Shown one piece after another: positions 47,825 through 57,866 of a stretch of DNA of 64,000 bases; position 1 is the stretch's first letter, and each line of letters starts with the position of its first letter. The notes under the pieces were generated by a model. The model searched no databases. It was not told the DNA's origin and saw nothing but the letters and a program-made list of their open reading frames with translations. Origin of the DNA: Skeletonema tropicum (taxonomy: Eukaryota; Bacillariophyta; Thalassiosirophyceae; Thalassiosirales; Thalassiosiraceae). Both the position numbers and the translations under genes were made by a program. Where the stretch lies: positions 2,914,001-2,978,000 of the forward strand of contig CM074133.1 in the NCBI GenBank assembly GCA_037178625.1, in the 5' to 3' direction.

Positions 47825-49042
47825 TCATTCCTGCTCCTTCGTCGTACATTGAACTCTATCCAACTCTCTCCGTAATATATTTGGATCCTTCGTATAATGA
47901 TACAGCAACTGCGCCTCATCATACTTCCAATCACTCCTCCCAACACTTATCGCATTCCGTAACTCTATCCAAGGCTTCATCGATTCTGGCACCTCCTCCC
48001 AGTCACTTCCCTTACATACCTGATTATGTAAAAAGGTGCATAGCTCCTCCCACGTCTTGTTGGATTGAGTCCCGTAACTTCGACCAGTATTGTTGTTGCC
48101 TTCTTGGCTGGTGCCTGAAGTGTTTAGTTCTAGTGCATAATCAAATATTTTCTTGGCCTCCTTCATTTCATCTACTGATAATGGACACGGACATGGAGAT
48201 GGCAAAGGGACTGTACTACCACTACCTTCACTACCATTGCAATATGAAGTGTGCTCCATCTCAAAAATCACCAAGGCCCGAAACGCCATCCAAGTTCCAT
48301 GAACAGGATGCACACATAGCTTGGTATTCTCTTCATCGTGCCAGTATTGTCCACTTGCGCTTGCAATTCGTTGCATGGATACCAAGAATGAGTCTTGTTG
48401 GTTGTTATCATAGCAATGATATTGTTGTTTTGTGCTATTATTGGTGATTGACATGGTAGTATCGTGTTGCTGTTGTATGGATGCAGAGTTGGCGGAAAAC
48501 TTTTGCCTCTTTCCATTTGACCAGAAAAGCTCATATGATGCAATCTTGTTACTACCATCATCTCCACTGCATAGCTCTTGTAATGATGTCGATAGTGATT
48601 CTTCGCAATATGTATCAAATGGATTCGAGTGGATGACATCTGTCACAGCTGCGTCATGATGTGTTGTTGCATTCTGCTGTAGTTTCTTCTCTTCCACTTT
48701 CATCGCCAGCCAATCTATAAATGATGGCCACACAACCTTGGTGTTACCAATCAGTACCGCATTGTACGATAACGATGATGGCAGTGCGTCTCCACCACTG
48801 CAATCACGATTATCATTCTCATTATCTCTCTGCATCGTTATGGACGGTGATGGCTCTGGTAAAAGTTGGAGTATACCACTATCAACAAGACCTTCCTTTT
48901 GGATCATTTGATTGTACCATGCCGTGTGGATTGGGTGACAGAGATCGAACCCGCTGAGTTTTAGCTTTTGTTGGATGGTTCGTAGAAGTAACATGGTGGT
49001 ATAGTCGACGATAGATGCACAATAATAGAAGGAAACCTTCAC
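47825..49042 (-). CDS. MMACHC/CblC-like cobalamin processing protein
   Basis: The family removes the upper ligand of cobalamin and delivers it to B12 enzymes in the cytosol. Family landmarks appear in order: GFDLCHPIHTAWYNQMI near the N-terminus, IGNTKVVWPSFIDWL, QRIASASGQYWH, and LCVHPVHGTWMAFRALVIFE, which corresponds to the VCIHPRFGGWF-type core. The C-terminal DWKYDEAQLLYHY segment also fits. At 405 residues it is longer than animal CblC because of S/N/Q-rich inserts between core blocks. It is a single exon; the start is 49042 or the inner Met 48994 (MLLLRTIQQKLKLSGF). It is divergent from the choline/ethanolamine kinase gene, with a MITE-type element between the two. A B12-handling protein fits the common B12 dependence of diatoms. 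Confidence 0.75.
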   Translation of the reverse strand: MKVSFYYCASIVDYTTMLLLRTIQQKLKLSGFDLCHPIHTAWYNQMIQKEGLVDSGILQLLPEPSPSITMQRDNENDNRDCSGGDALPSSLSYNAVLIGNTKVVWPSFIDWLAMKVEEKKLQQNATTHHDAAVTDVIHSNPFDTYCEESLSTSLQELCSGDDGSNKIASYELFWSNGKRQKFSANSASIQQQHDTTMSITNNSTKQQYHCYDNNQQDSFLVSMQRIASASGQYWHDEENTKLCVHPVHGTWMAFRALVIFEMEHTSYCNGSEGSGSTVPLPSPCPCPLSVDEMKEAKKIFDYALELNTSGTSQEGNNNTGRSYGTQSNKTWEELCTFLHNQVCKGSDWEEVPESMKPWIELRNAISVGRSDWKYDEAQLLYHYTKDPNILRRELDRVQCTTKEQE

Positions 49043-49316
49043 TTGAAGAAGTTTGGATCAGCGGACAAGTAAAGGTATCAATGAGATTCTAATAACCATC
49101 AAATAAATTGCATTGACTCTTTGAAATAGGCTCGACACCTTGTAGCAGCAGAGTTATAAATGGTTACTTGAGTCGTAGGGAGGGGTCGTAGAGAGCCGAT
49201 TTCACCATGGTCATAATGTTGTGCGTGAGTTTTCTTCAAATGAAAAAGACTCCCGCCTATGGCGCGGTAATGCTTTTCTTGTTTACAATACCATTGATAC
49301 GAGTTTAAAGTGGAAC

Positions 49317-49823
49317 TACAAGTCAAAAACCATTTTGCGTCCATTCGACCATTTTGCGTCCAAATTTTGACTCGCCATTTTTGGTGATCTCCATCTTGAC
49401 GAAACGGTGGTCTCCCAAAGAAATAAATTACGCAGTTCTTTAGCATAGTAATAGGAGTAAAATTTTGTATCAGGTTTAGGTTATCACTATGTTATAGACT
49501 GTAACAGATGTACGTGCCGAAAATCTCATGGTTCGGCTGACATTTTTTTTCTACGGGGGGCTTTTGTACTGCAACCTACGTAGGAATTCCGACTGACCAT
49601 TTTGCGTCCACCACACAAAATCGCCTAAAGTTCATCTATGATGTTGAGGTGGTTCTTTATGGTATGATGGTCTGTATAGGCAAACTTAAGCCCTTCAGAC
49701 AGTTTACTAAGGGAATGCGTCTTCGGTGGGTGCCGTGGTAATGAAGGGCAATATGTAATATTGCCCCAAAGTGGCCTGACATTCGACAATTTTGGGTGGA
49801 CGCAAAATGGTTTTTGACTTGTA
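49317..49823. mobile_element. 507-bp inverted-repeat element in a divergent promoter
   Basis: The ends are TACAAGTCAAAAACCATTTT and its reverse complement, extended by GCGTCCA. Extra internal copies of CCATTTTGCGTCCA occur near 49348 and 49597. No open frame is present. The flanks share only AC, so the target duplication is at most 2 bp. It ends 61 bp before the kinase start codon. Confidence 0.75.
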
Positions 49824-49884
49824 ACAACAATGACGATGAACACATCTCATACTTTAGTAACTATCTGCTCACTACCATACAACA

Positions 49885-51276
49885 ATGCCACCCTCCGACT
49901 ACATCAAAACCCGTGCTCTCTCCCAAGAGCCCGGCAACGTCACCAATTCCTACTTCTCCAAAGTTATCGACTATCAACCCTACTTTCCAAATTTATCCGT
50001 CAGCGCTTCGGATTTCTCATCGGTCAAGCATGCTGCTTTGGTCTTAGTGTATTCGTCCTTGTTGGTAGGCAACAATGCTGACAATAATGGTCAAGAAGTT
50101 GATCAAACAAAATTAATGAACTTTTTGGAAACAGCAGCCGGAATGAGTGATCAATTGTCCTGTACCAAAGTGACAGGAGGGATCACCAACGCTTTATTTC
50201 GCATCTCGGGATTTCAATCCATACTAACCAACATTATCACCAACACAAACTTTGACTCAGTCCTCGTACGAATCTTTGGAGCCGAGGGAATGATCGATCG
50301 TGACATTGAAACATCCACCTATGCGGCACTCTGCCATGCCGACATTGCCTATCAATACCTAGGACGATTTTCGAATGGACGGGTGGAAGGATGGTTGGAT
50401 GGGTATCACCCCCTCCAAAATTCAGATTTAAGTGATGAGACTACGAGTTTGGAAATTGCCAAGGCGATGGCACGGTTGCATTGTCTATTTGAAGTTCCGG
50501 AGGGGGAATTGCGAGATCATCATTGTGGGACGGAATTGGATGTGATTTCGGTGGGGTTGTGGGATCAATTGAGTAGTTGGATGGAGCAGGCCAAGGGGTA
50601 TTCGGAATTCAAGACTGTGAATGATACGGAACGGGCGAAGGGGTTGAAGTTGGAGAAGATTGAGGTGGAGGTGCAGACTATTATTCAATCGTTTAATGCT
50701 CCAGAAGAGGAGAATGGAACTGATAGTGGGGATAGTACAGCAAGCATTTGTGGAAGTGCCAAGCCCAATGTCGCCTTCTGTCACAATGATCTACTACCAG
50801 CCAACATTATGCGGAATACGACCACTGGACACATTCAACTCATTGACTTTGAATACGGTGGATCCAACTATGCTGCATTTGATTTGGCCAACCATTTCAA
50901 CGAATATGCAGGGGGTACCTCGGCCGAAGAGAATGGTGTGCCAGATTACACTCGTTTTCCAGATTCCGACCGTCAAACGAAATTTTGTGTGGAGTATGTC
51001 AAGATGACGAAACGGTTGGAGAGTATGAAGTCGGATATTACAGATCCAACGTCACAGAAGGAAATGGTGATTGAGGAAGATGAGGGTATCATGAATGAGG
51101 CCATCCAATTATTAAGTCATGTGCAAAAGTTCATTCTGGTGAATCATTTGTACTGGGGACTATGGAGTGTCAATCAAGCTGCCGAGGAAGGGTGTGAGGA
51201 GTTTGATTACTTGACGTATGCTTCGAATAGGTTTAATGAGTATTTCGTGAAGAAGGCAGAATGGGAGGGAAAATGA
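49885..51276 (+). CDS. Choline/ethanolamine kinase
   Basis: This cytosolic kinase phosphorylates choline or ethanolamine, the first step of the Kennedy pathway to phosphatidylcholine and phosphatidylethanolamine. Features seen: VTGGITNALFRI (glycine-rich loop), VLVRIFGAEGMIDRDIE, the Brenner-type catalytic motif FCHNDLLPANIM (about 50775-50810), and the metal-binding LIDFEYGGSNYAAFDLANHFNEYAG (about 50838-50912). The C-terminal LVNHLYWGLWSVNQA is also typical of the family. It is a single exon of 463 residues, near the usual length. The inserted helix TERAKGLKLEKIEVEVQTII between the lobes is the source of the fragment fused to the methyltransferase at 46066. The sequence does not settle choline versus ethanolamine specificity. 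Confidence 0.9.
   Translation: MPPSDYIKTRALSQEPGNVTNSYFSKVIDYQPYFPNLSVSASDFSSVKHAALVLVYSSLLVGNNADNNGQEVDQTKLMNFLETAAGMSDQLSCTKVTGGITNALFRISGFQSILTNIITNTNFDSVLVRIFGAEGMIDRDIETSTYAALCHADIAYQYLGRFSNGRVEGWLDGYHPLQNSDLSDETTSLEIAKAMARLHCLFEVPEGELRDHHCGTELDVISVGLWDQLSSWMEQAKGYSEFKTVNDTERAKGLKLEKIEVEVQTIIQSFNAPEEENGTDSGDSTASICGSAKPNVAFCHNDLLPANIMRNTTTGHIQLIDFEYGGSNYAAFDLANHFNEYAGGTSAEENGVPDYTRFPDSDRQTKFCVEYVKMTKRLESMKSDITDPTSQKEMVIEEDEGIMNEAIQLLSHVQKFILVNHLYWGLWSVNQAAEEGCEEFDYLTYASNRFNEYFVKKAEWEGK
50625..50718 (+). repeat. 94-nt kinase gene fragment, parent copy
   Basis: Part of the kinase coding region, duplicated at 46089-46182. Confidence 0.9.
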
Positions 51277-51458
51277 GAGAGTAGAGAGACTGATTGTATA
51301 GATTTAATCAATGGTTTTCTAGGTAATGGATAATTACATTGAGATGAATTTATTGTTTGCGTCTGCTGCCACCAAAATATAGGTAACCACACTTTTAGAT
51401 GGGCGCTGTTGTCTTCTATAATGTTTACCCTCATTCCTCATTAAAGCAAGAGATTGAA

Positions 51459-53243
51459 TTAAAGTGAGCCATGGTAAGATGCCTTCTTGAGTCTCAAACT
51501 AGACGTGAGACTCTTCTTGGCACATGGGGTTTGATTGCATAGGCACAATGGAAATTTGGTACATCCATTTTGCTGCTTTCGTTCATAAATCTCAGCACAA
51601 ATTGTGTCAATTGACTCTGGATCAAAGTCATTTGGCTTGTGCACAACTGGAGCACCGCCTTCGGCTTCGGCGGACACTTTTGCAGTCGATGGAGATTTGT
51701 CCGAAAAGGATGACACACTCCCCGCAGCCTTGCTCTTGAGTGATTCGTACTGCTGGGGTGGGTCCATTCGAGACTGCGCTTGATGCTGCAACCTTGCATC
51801 CACATTCATCGAATTACTCATTGCAAGTAGGTCACGAGCTTCCTTTTGTTGATCAGATACATCCTCAGCGGTACGAGGCTGAGCTGCTACGGGCGACCTA
51901 CTATTTTTCGTAGGAGGAGTTATAGTGTTGAGTCCTGGCAAAGGTTCTTCATACATATCATCATCGTCATCATCCGCAGTGGGAATACTTCTTCTCTGCA
52001 AATGTTCCTTCTGCTCCTCTTGCTCCTCTTGAGCATCACTTTCATCCTTTCCCTCCCCATCTTCAGCCTGCTCCTGATCCTGCTGCTCCTTTCCAGCAAC
52101 ACTCTCCTCCCTCACAGATGGCAAACTCTCCTCACTACCCTCACTCGTCGTCTCACTTGCCCGAACTGGTAACTTGTGTCCTGCTGTCCTGGTGGGCAAC
52201 TTGGGTTTCGCAACCACCTTCTTCTTTGCTGGCGGCGAAGAACCTTTAAGTGGAGCAGAAGAAGACTTGGGCTTGCTGACATGCTTGTTGAGAGGTGGCA
52301 ACGGGGGCATTTTGTTACCCCCCGTACCCTGAGCATTATCCTCAGCTGCTGAGGTATCCGAGTTTCCAGAGCCAGCAGCGGGGAGTGTTTCCATCTGAGT
52401 ATTAGATTTATTGTGAATGAGTGGGACTTTTGTGCTGTGCTTGGCGGGGTTAGTTGCGAAGCTTGGGCGTTGTTGTGACTGGAGTCGACAATACGCTTCG
52501 TGTTCACGATCAAGCTGGGGAACAAGAAGGAATAAACACACGACATAATATTAGTGATATGAAAAGAAGAGTAAGTTTCAGAACGCTGAGCATCAACCCC
52601 AACAATATGTACTCTCTGGACCAATATATTCACTTACCCTTGCCTTCTCCGCTGGATGGTGCTTGGCAAATTTCTGAGCATGACTTTTGCACTGATCTTT
52701 CGTCCTTCCAGGGATTTTACTTCGAACCTAAGCAAGGGTGAGAAAACAAGGCATGAGCACGACACGCACAAAATAATTAAATATTATTAATACAAGGGGA
52801 GAGGGGGGACTATCACCCAGTCAACAACTCTAATAATTCATTGAAACTCACCTGTACCCAATTCCCCCAGCCATAAATAATCACCGACTTCTCAAACTGC
52901 TGGTGCTCCTTGTGTGACCACGGGCCGGTAGACTTGCCATCATTCTTCTTGGCAGTGTGTCCTGGTTTCGGCTGCGGCCTGTGCATTCCCTTGGGAGCAC
53001 GGACGGTCATTGAAGCAGGTGCTCCGCCTCGTCTGACAACTGGAGGGAGGGGCATCGACGCTTGGCCTGCAGCGGGGGCAGCACCGTGGTGGCGCTGGTG
53101 ATGAGCAGGGTGGCGACCGAAGACGGATTCCATGAGGGGTGTTGACAAGCTCATGTTATTTATGTTGTTCATGCCGCTCAATCCCGCCATGCTGCTGCTG
53201 TTTGGAGGGGGCGGGTAATGGCCGCTCATGAAGGCTGCCATTA

Positions 53244-53308
<65 letters not shown>

Positions 53309-53328
53309 TGCTGCTGGTAGGGGTCCAT
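51459..53328 (-). CDS. SHAQKF-class single-repeat Myb protein with poly-Q
   Basis: Three exons: 53328-52852, 52727-52638 and 52514-51459, separated by GT-AG introns of 124 and 123 nt. The Myb/SANT repeat starts at GPWSHKEHQQFEKSVIIYGWGNWVQ, crosses the first intron and ends with VRSKIPGRTKDQCKSHAQKF, the signature of 1R-Myb factors that bind I-box/telobox-like DNA in plants. Exon 3 encodes a long low-complexity tail with acidic, Ser/Pro and Lys-rich parts and no clear domain. The N-terminus is MDPYQ followed by an uninterrupted poly-glutamine run. A nuclear transcription factor is the likely role. It is divergent from the ankyrin-DnaJ gene. Confidence 0.85.
53245..53316. repeat. CAG/CTG trinucleotide tract
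   Basis: About 24 nearly pure CAG codons (two CAA-type interruptions) encode the poly-Q start of the Myb protein. Confidence 0.9.
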
Positions 53329-53923
53329 GGTTGCTACTTACTATTACCGGCGTTGAATGCATGACCTTGCATGGAGATTCCGGAGAGTTTCTTTCAGGGC
53401 ACAATTCTACTATTATGGGAGCGTTGCCCCCTTTAATGCCCTATCTGCTAATAAAGTTAACTTTTTGAGGCTTGATTATTTTTGAACTTGAAAGGGGGCA
53501 AACCCGTCAAATCCCAAATGGGCTACACACAGAAAAAAGTATCTAGTACTGGAGTTCCGCAGGGATTCGGTACAACCGGTTATCTATATTCGAAACTATT
53601 ACGAGTCTCAAGAAAGCCAGAATCCTCCTTTCTCCAAAATTTGAAATAATACATGTACAGACAGTAGCATTACTTTCTGAAATCTGTCACGTAAACATGG
53701 AAAGACGTGTCCATAGAAAATTAAAACGAGGTGAATGAGTGCCGTCTAAAACAAGATCCGTCTCGCGTGCGTCCCGCGTCACCAGATGGACGTCCGTCCC
53801 TCCGCCACACACACAAAAAGGCAGCAGGCCAGCCAGCGGCCACGGAGGGCGGCCTGTATCTTCCACCTTCCACTTCCTCGAATTCGGTGGTATCTCAAAT
53901 GCCGTCAGAGATACTTCTTCACC

Positions 53924-55492
53924 ATGACGATGGTCCACGCACCACCAAACTCATCTACCCTACTAGACCTATGCAGTCTACCATCATCTTTATCCACGCC
54001 ATCATGTGCAAACGAACGTCAATCTCGCCTCTCGACATTAAAAAGCTGGTGTGAAGAACATTCCACGGTAATCAGTGAATTACTCACTCAATATGACCAT
54101 CGAGATAAAAAGACGGGTTGCATGCCATTGCATTGGCTAGCTGGGACAGGATTTGATGAGGCAATTGAATATCTTCTCAGACGCAGTAATCATACCAATG
54201 ATTATGATGATGAGAACGACACATCTGTTTCCACCAATAATCTAACTGCAGATCAACATGCACATCATCCATCAACAGAACGAACACCACTCCATTACGC
54301 CGCCAGAAATGGACACCTATCCACATGTCAACTACTAATCGAACATTTTGGGGCGAATCCTCATCCAAAATGTGGTAGGGGTGGCGTGACCCCACTGCAA
54401 CTGGCAGTGTGGCAGAATCGACTGGACGTGGTGCAATATTTAATACAGAAGAATGGAGTGCATGTGATACATGAACGGAATGACTTTAATTGTGGACTTA
54501 TGCATTGGATTGGATTGATTCCACAAAAGAGATGGTGTAGTAGTAGCAGCGGTGGTGACAGCGGTGGTGATAACGGCAGTGGTGTTCTCCCGTTGGCACG
54601 ATATCTTCACAGTCTGGGGATCAGCTACGAATCTACAATCGAAAATAGCAACACACAAGGCCACACATGCAATCACAAGGCTGCATGGGGAGGCAATCTA
54701 CCCCTCTTACAATACTTTCGCAATGAACATGATGTGTATGACATAATACAAGATGCGGCGGGTAATTTTGCCGCTGATATTGCCAAAATGAGGGGTAATA
54801 TGGAATGCCATCAATGGCTATTGGAGCATGGGAGTGGGGATAGAGCGGAAAGTTACAGGGTGTTGGGGTTGGAGGTGGGTGTTGCAATGGATGTTGTTCG
54901 AAAGAGGTATATGGAGCTTGCCAGGATGAATCATCCGGATAAGGCTGCTGCTCAACATCATGGTGGTATTATTGACGACGATGATGAGAAGAAAGAAGAT
55001 GTTGTGGATGAATTTATCAAGATCAAACAAGCGTATGAACATCTGACCAAGCAGAATGGGATGGGTGCACAAAAGAATCCGAAATATGATGAGGTGAAAC
55101 TGTTGGAATGCCAAAAGGAGGTGAAGAAGGATGCTTTGGGAGTTTGTAATGACGACAATAATGATGATGATGATGATGATCTGTTTGTGGCGAGATTGAT
55201 TGCAGTAATCACAGACTACGGTGAGAAGGGCTTTCCTGTTGGTTTACTGTCAAGACGATGGAATCAAATTTGGCCTGATCGGCCATTTCCAACTGAATAT
55301 ATTATTGAGCGATCCATCAAGTGTCCTGCAAAGGATGGTGATGAAGACACGGGCAGAATGATCGTTCAAAAGAAAGTGAAATTGGTCAAGTGGCTCAAAT
55401 GGAAATGTAGAGGAACAAAAGTTCAGTTCCATCAAACTGGTGGTGAAGTGCTGGCAGTGATTGACAAGAAGATTGAAAGTGTACAGAATTAA
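53924..55492 (+). CDS. Ankyrin-repeat protein with C-terminal DnaJ domain
   Basis: Starting from MTMVHAPP at 53924. Ankyrin repeats are visible as GCMPLHWLAGTGFDEAIEYLL, RTPLHYAARNGHLSTCQLLIEHFG, VTPLQLAVWQNRLDVVQYLIQ and later KAAWGGNLPLLQYF. A J-domain follows: SYRVLGLEVGVAMDVVRKRYMELARMNHPDKAAA, with the HPD triad that stimulates Hsp70, ending in FIKIKQAYEHL. The last 110 residues (VARLIAVITDYGEKGFPVGLLSRRWNQIWPDRPFP...) resemble a winged-helix or LOTUS/OST-HTH module, which I offer only as a possibility. It is a single exon. A co-chaperone that uses ankyrin repeats to pick its client is the natural inference; the client is unknown. Confidence 0.8.
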   Translation: MTMVHAPPNSSTLLDLCSLPSSLSTPSCANERQSRLSTLKSWCEEHSTVISELLTQYDHRDKKTGCMPLHWLAGTGFDEAIEYLLRRSNHTNDYDDENDTSVSTNNLTADQHAHHPSTERTPLHYAARNGHLSTCQLLIEHFGANPHPKCGRGGVTPLQLAVWQNRLDVVQYLIQKNGVHVIHERNDFNCGLMHWIGLIPQKRWCSSSSGGDSGGDNGSGVLPLARYLHSLGISYESTIENSNTQGHTCNHKAAWGGNLPLLQYFRNEHDVYDIIQDAAGNFAADIAKMRGNMECHQWLLEHGSGDRAESYRVLGLEVGVAMDVVRKRYMELARMNHPDKAAAQHHGGIIDDDDEKKEDVVDEFIKIKQAYEHLTKQNGMGAQKNPKYDEVKLLECQKEVKKDALGVCNDDNNDDDDDDLFVARLIAVITDYGEKGFPVGLLSRRWNQIWPDRPFPTEYIIERSIKCPAKDGDEDTGRMIVQKKVKLVKWLKWKCRGTKVQFHQTGGEVLAVIDKKIESVQN

Positions 55493-55597
55493 TAATTATA
55501 ACATGACTTTTCTCCCTTTCGTACACTACTTGGCCTGCTACTTTCACGCAAGCGACATCCCAATGTTTCAGAAATTTGTTACATACATCTATTCCAT

Positions 55598-56190
55598 TCA
55601 ACAAGTTTGCTGCTCATCATCCATTGCTAAGATCCATTTCTGAATATATTCTTCGCCTGCAGCACCATTATCAACTCTTGAAACACTGCGTACATCATTA
55701 CCACTACCACTACTACTACGCCTATACATCTCCCGTTGAAAATCACGTTGATCCAACGTCCCAATCCCAAGTCCACCCTCTGGATTCTTCACCCATGCAA
55801 AGCCCAATGAATTTAACACTATTCCCGTAACGACAAATGTCCATCCCAATGTAGTGATCGCTTGGGATATTCGTTGGGGAAGTAACATGTTATTTCTTCG
55901 ATTAATGGAAGATTTTAATTCGAGTTGACGTAGTTGTTCGTCTGCTTGTAATTCTGCCCAGCTGTACGAGTTGACGTTATCATCTTTTTCTTTTTTATTG
56001 GTAGTGGTGGTATCTTCAGTATTGTTGTTGTTGTCGTTACTACTTTCTTGCAGAATCCATGTTGTTCTGGAGGCTCGGCTCGATGAAGTGGTGCATGTGT
56101 AGTGGGTTCTTGTGCAAAAGCCCGATACATTCCAAGCAAGGAGTGACGCTGCAAAGATTGCTGCACGAGATATACTTCTTGGGTGCATGG
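55598..56190 (-). CDS. Predicted plastid membrane protein
   Basis: The start at 56190 gives MHPRSISRAAIFAASLLAWNVSGFCTRTH, a signal peptide ending in an SGF motif, then an S/T/R-rich transit-like region. After a charged helix (WAELQADEQLRQLELKSSINRR) there is one transmembrane helix (TLGWTFVVTGIVLNSLGFAWV) followed by PEGGLGIGTLDQRDFQREMYR. No enzyme family recognised. It is divergent from the PRMT-like gene, which also carries a plastid-type N-terminus, with about 260 bp between the two starts. Confidence 0.6.
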
Positions 56191-56453
56191 TGATTATTAT
56201 AAGATAATAGGAGCAGAATAGCAGAATAGGCAACCAACTGATAAGCAGGCAGAACAATAACAATAAAGGGACGACGAGTCAAGCAAGAACAACGCAACAA
56301 CGAGAGCATCCAGATCCAAGTGCAAAAAGCGAAGCAGATCAAAGTGATGCGAGTGACATCATCGCTGATGTCAGATAGATGTCACATGTCACTCAAATCA
56401 AGATCTACACATCAAGCGATCTTCCATCTTCCACTCAACAACTTCTACTAACC

Positions 56454-57767
56454 ATGATGAGCGCTTCCAGTAGTAGGGCCCTGCTCGCCACCTGCCTCGC
56501 CTACGCAGCAACCACCTGCAGCCATAGCTTTTCAATAAAAAAGCCAACAGCAACCAGGCGTGCGGCACTTGAAACCTTAACCATCACACCGTTTGTGACA
56601 ACCTTTCTTCCATCAGATGATAGTGTAGCCAACGCAGCAGATAATGATGTCGACACCGACTCATCCACAACATCAACATTACCAAAAACATCCCCAATAT
56701 CCGCCCAATGGAGCGCCATAGACGGGCTAAACACCAACGACGACAAAAAGTTCGTCTCCTTCGACAAGTCGGCCTACCAGGCCATGATGAAGGATCAATC
56801 ACGCACACCGCTCTTCGAACAAGCCATCATTACCCGTCTCAAATCAGCCGCAGAGCCCAATAGTCAAATAGTCTTGGATTTGGGAACAGGTCCATTTGCA
56901 TTATTTGCAGTCATTGCCGCCAAGAATGGTGCCAAGCATGTGTATGCCATTGAAGCATCCGGGGAGGCTGCGGCGTCGGCACGTGAAACGATTGACAAAT
57001 TGGGATTTGGTGATAAGATTACTGTGCTAGAGGGGTTTTCGACGGAGATTACATTACCGGAAAAGGCAGACTTTGCAGTTGCCGAAATTGTTGGATCGGT
57101 GGCAAGTGAGGAGGGTGCCTATGCTACCATTTATGATGCGCACAAGCGATTATTGAAGAATCCAAATGAGGCAAGATCCTGGATTCCCAGTCGCATTCAA
57201 ACCTATGCTGCTCCAGCATCGTATACGTTACAAAATTTGTTTTTACCACCCGCATTCGATTGGACCAAGTTACAGGGTGAACCAGTACGATTCAATTGTC
57301 GTGATGAGGGATTACAACTTGTGTCCAATCCTGTCTTGATTGAGGATATTTCCTTTGCGGATATTATTACCACCAATAATAAGGGTAGTGGATCATTACA
57401 GAAACAAGTGACATTTACAGTGGATGGGGAACGGGTGGCAAAGAATCGAGAAGCATTCTTGCAAGAGTTTAAACGGGGCAATGTTCGAGAGGCAGAGAGT
57501 TTGTCGACTACTGCGGCGAATAGTATTTCGGGTATTGCACTGTGGCCTAGGTTGTTACTTGATGATAATGTTGAGGTGAATAGTCGTCATTATCCAGATG
57601 GTGGACATCAAAAGTCGCATTGGCAAACTGTTTTACCGATTACTGCAGAGGTTCCGACACCTGTGAAGGGTGGGGATGAAGTGTCGGTAACATTTGACTT
57701 TACGGTGCCAACAGAAGTGACTACGCCATGTTCTTATAAGATTAGTGGCTCAGTCGTGAGATCGTAA
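56454..57767 (+). CDS. PRMT-like methyltransferase, probably thylakoid lumen-targeted
   Basis: The methyltransferase core reads IVLDLGTGPFALFAVIAAKNGAKHVYAIEAS (motif I and strand two), then ITVLEGFSTEITLPEKADFAVAEIVGSVASEEG, equivalent to the double-E region of protein arginine methyltransferases, with a later C-terminal beta-barrel-like half. The N-terminus suggests a multi-step address: a signal peptide (MMSASSSRALLATCLAYAATTCSHSF), then a twin-arginine motif TRRAALETLTITPFVTTF ending in ANA, as on lumen proteins that use the Tat pathway. PRMTs usually act in cytosol or nucleus, so the location is unusual and is an inference from the N-terminus. It is a single exon; the start is the first of two adjacent Met codons. 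Confidence 0.7.
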   Translation: MMSASSSRALLATCLAYAATTCSHSFSIKKPTATRRAALETLTITPFVTTFLPSDDSVANAADNDVDTDSSTTSTLPKTSPISAQWSAIDGLNTNDDKKFVSFDKSAYQAMMKDQSRTPLFEQAIITRLKSAAEPNSQIVLDLGTGPFALFAVIAAKNGAKHVYAIEASGEAAASARETIDKLGFGDKITVLEGFSTEITLPEKADFAVAEIVGSVASEEGAYATIYDAHKRLLKNPNEARSWIPSRIQTYAAPASYTLQNLFLPPAFDWTKLQGEPVRFNCRDEGLQLVSNPVLIEDISFADIITTNNKGSGSLQKQVTFTVDGERVAKNREAFLQEFKRGNVREAESLSTTAANSISGIALWPRLLLDDNVEVNSRHYPDGGHQKSHWQTVLPITAEVPTPVKGGDEVSVTFDFTVPTEVTTPCSYKISGSVVRS

Positions 57768-57866
57768 AATATAAAAGCAATGATAGCATTTAATCAACAA
57801 ACATATTTTTAGCTGCATCTATTAACATCTACACACATTAAACTGCGTCGTACAAACAATGTCTAC

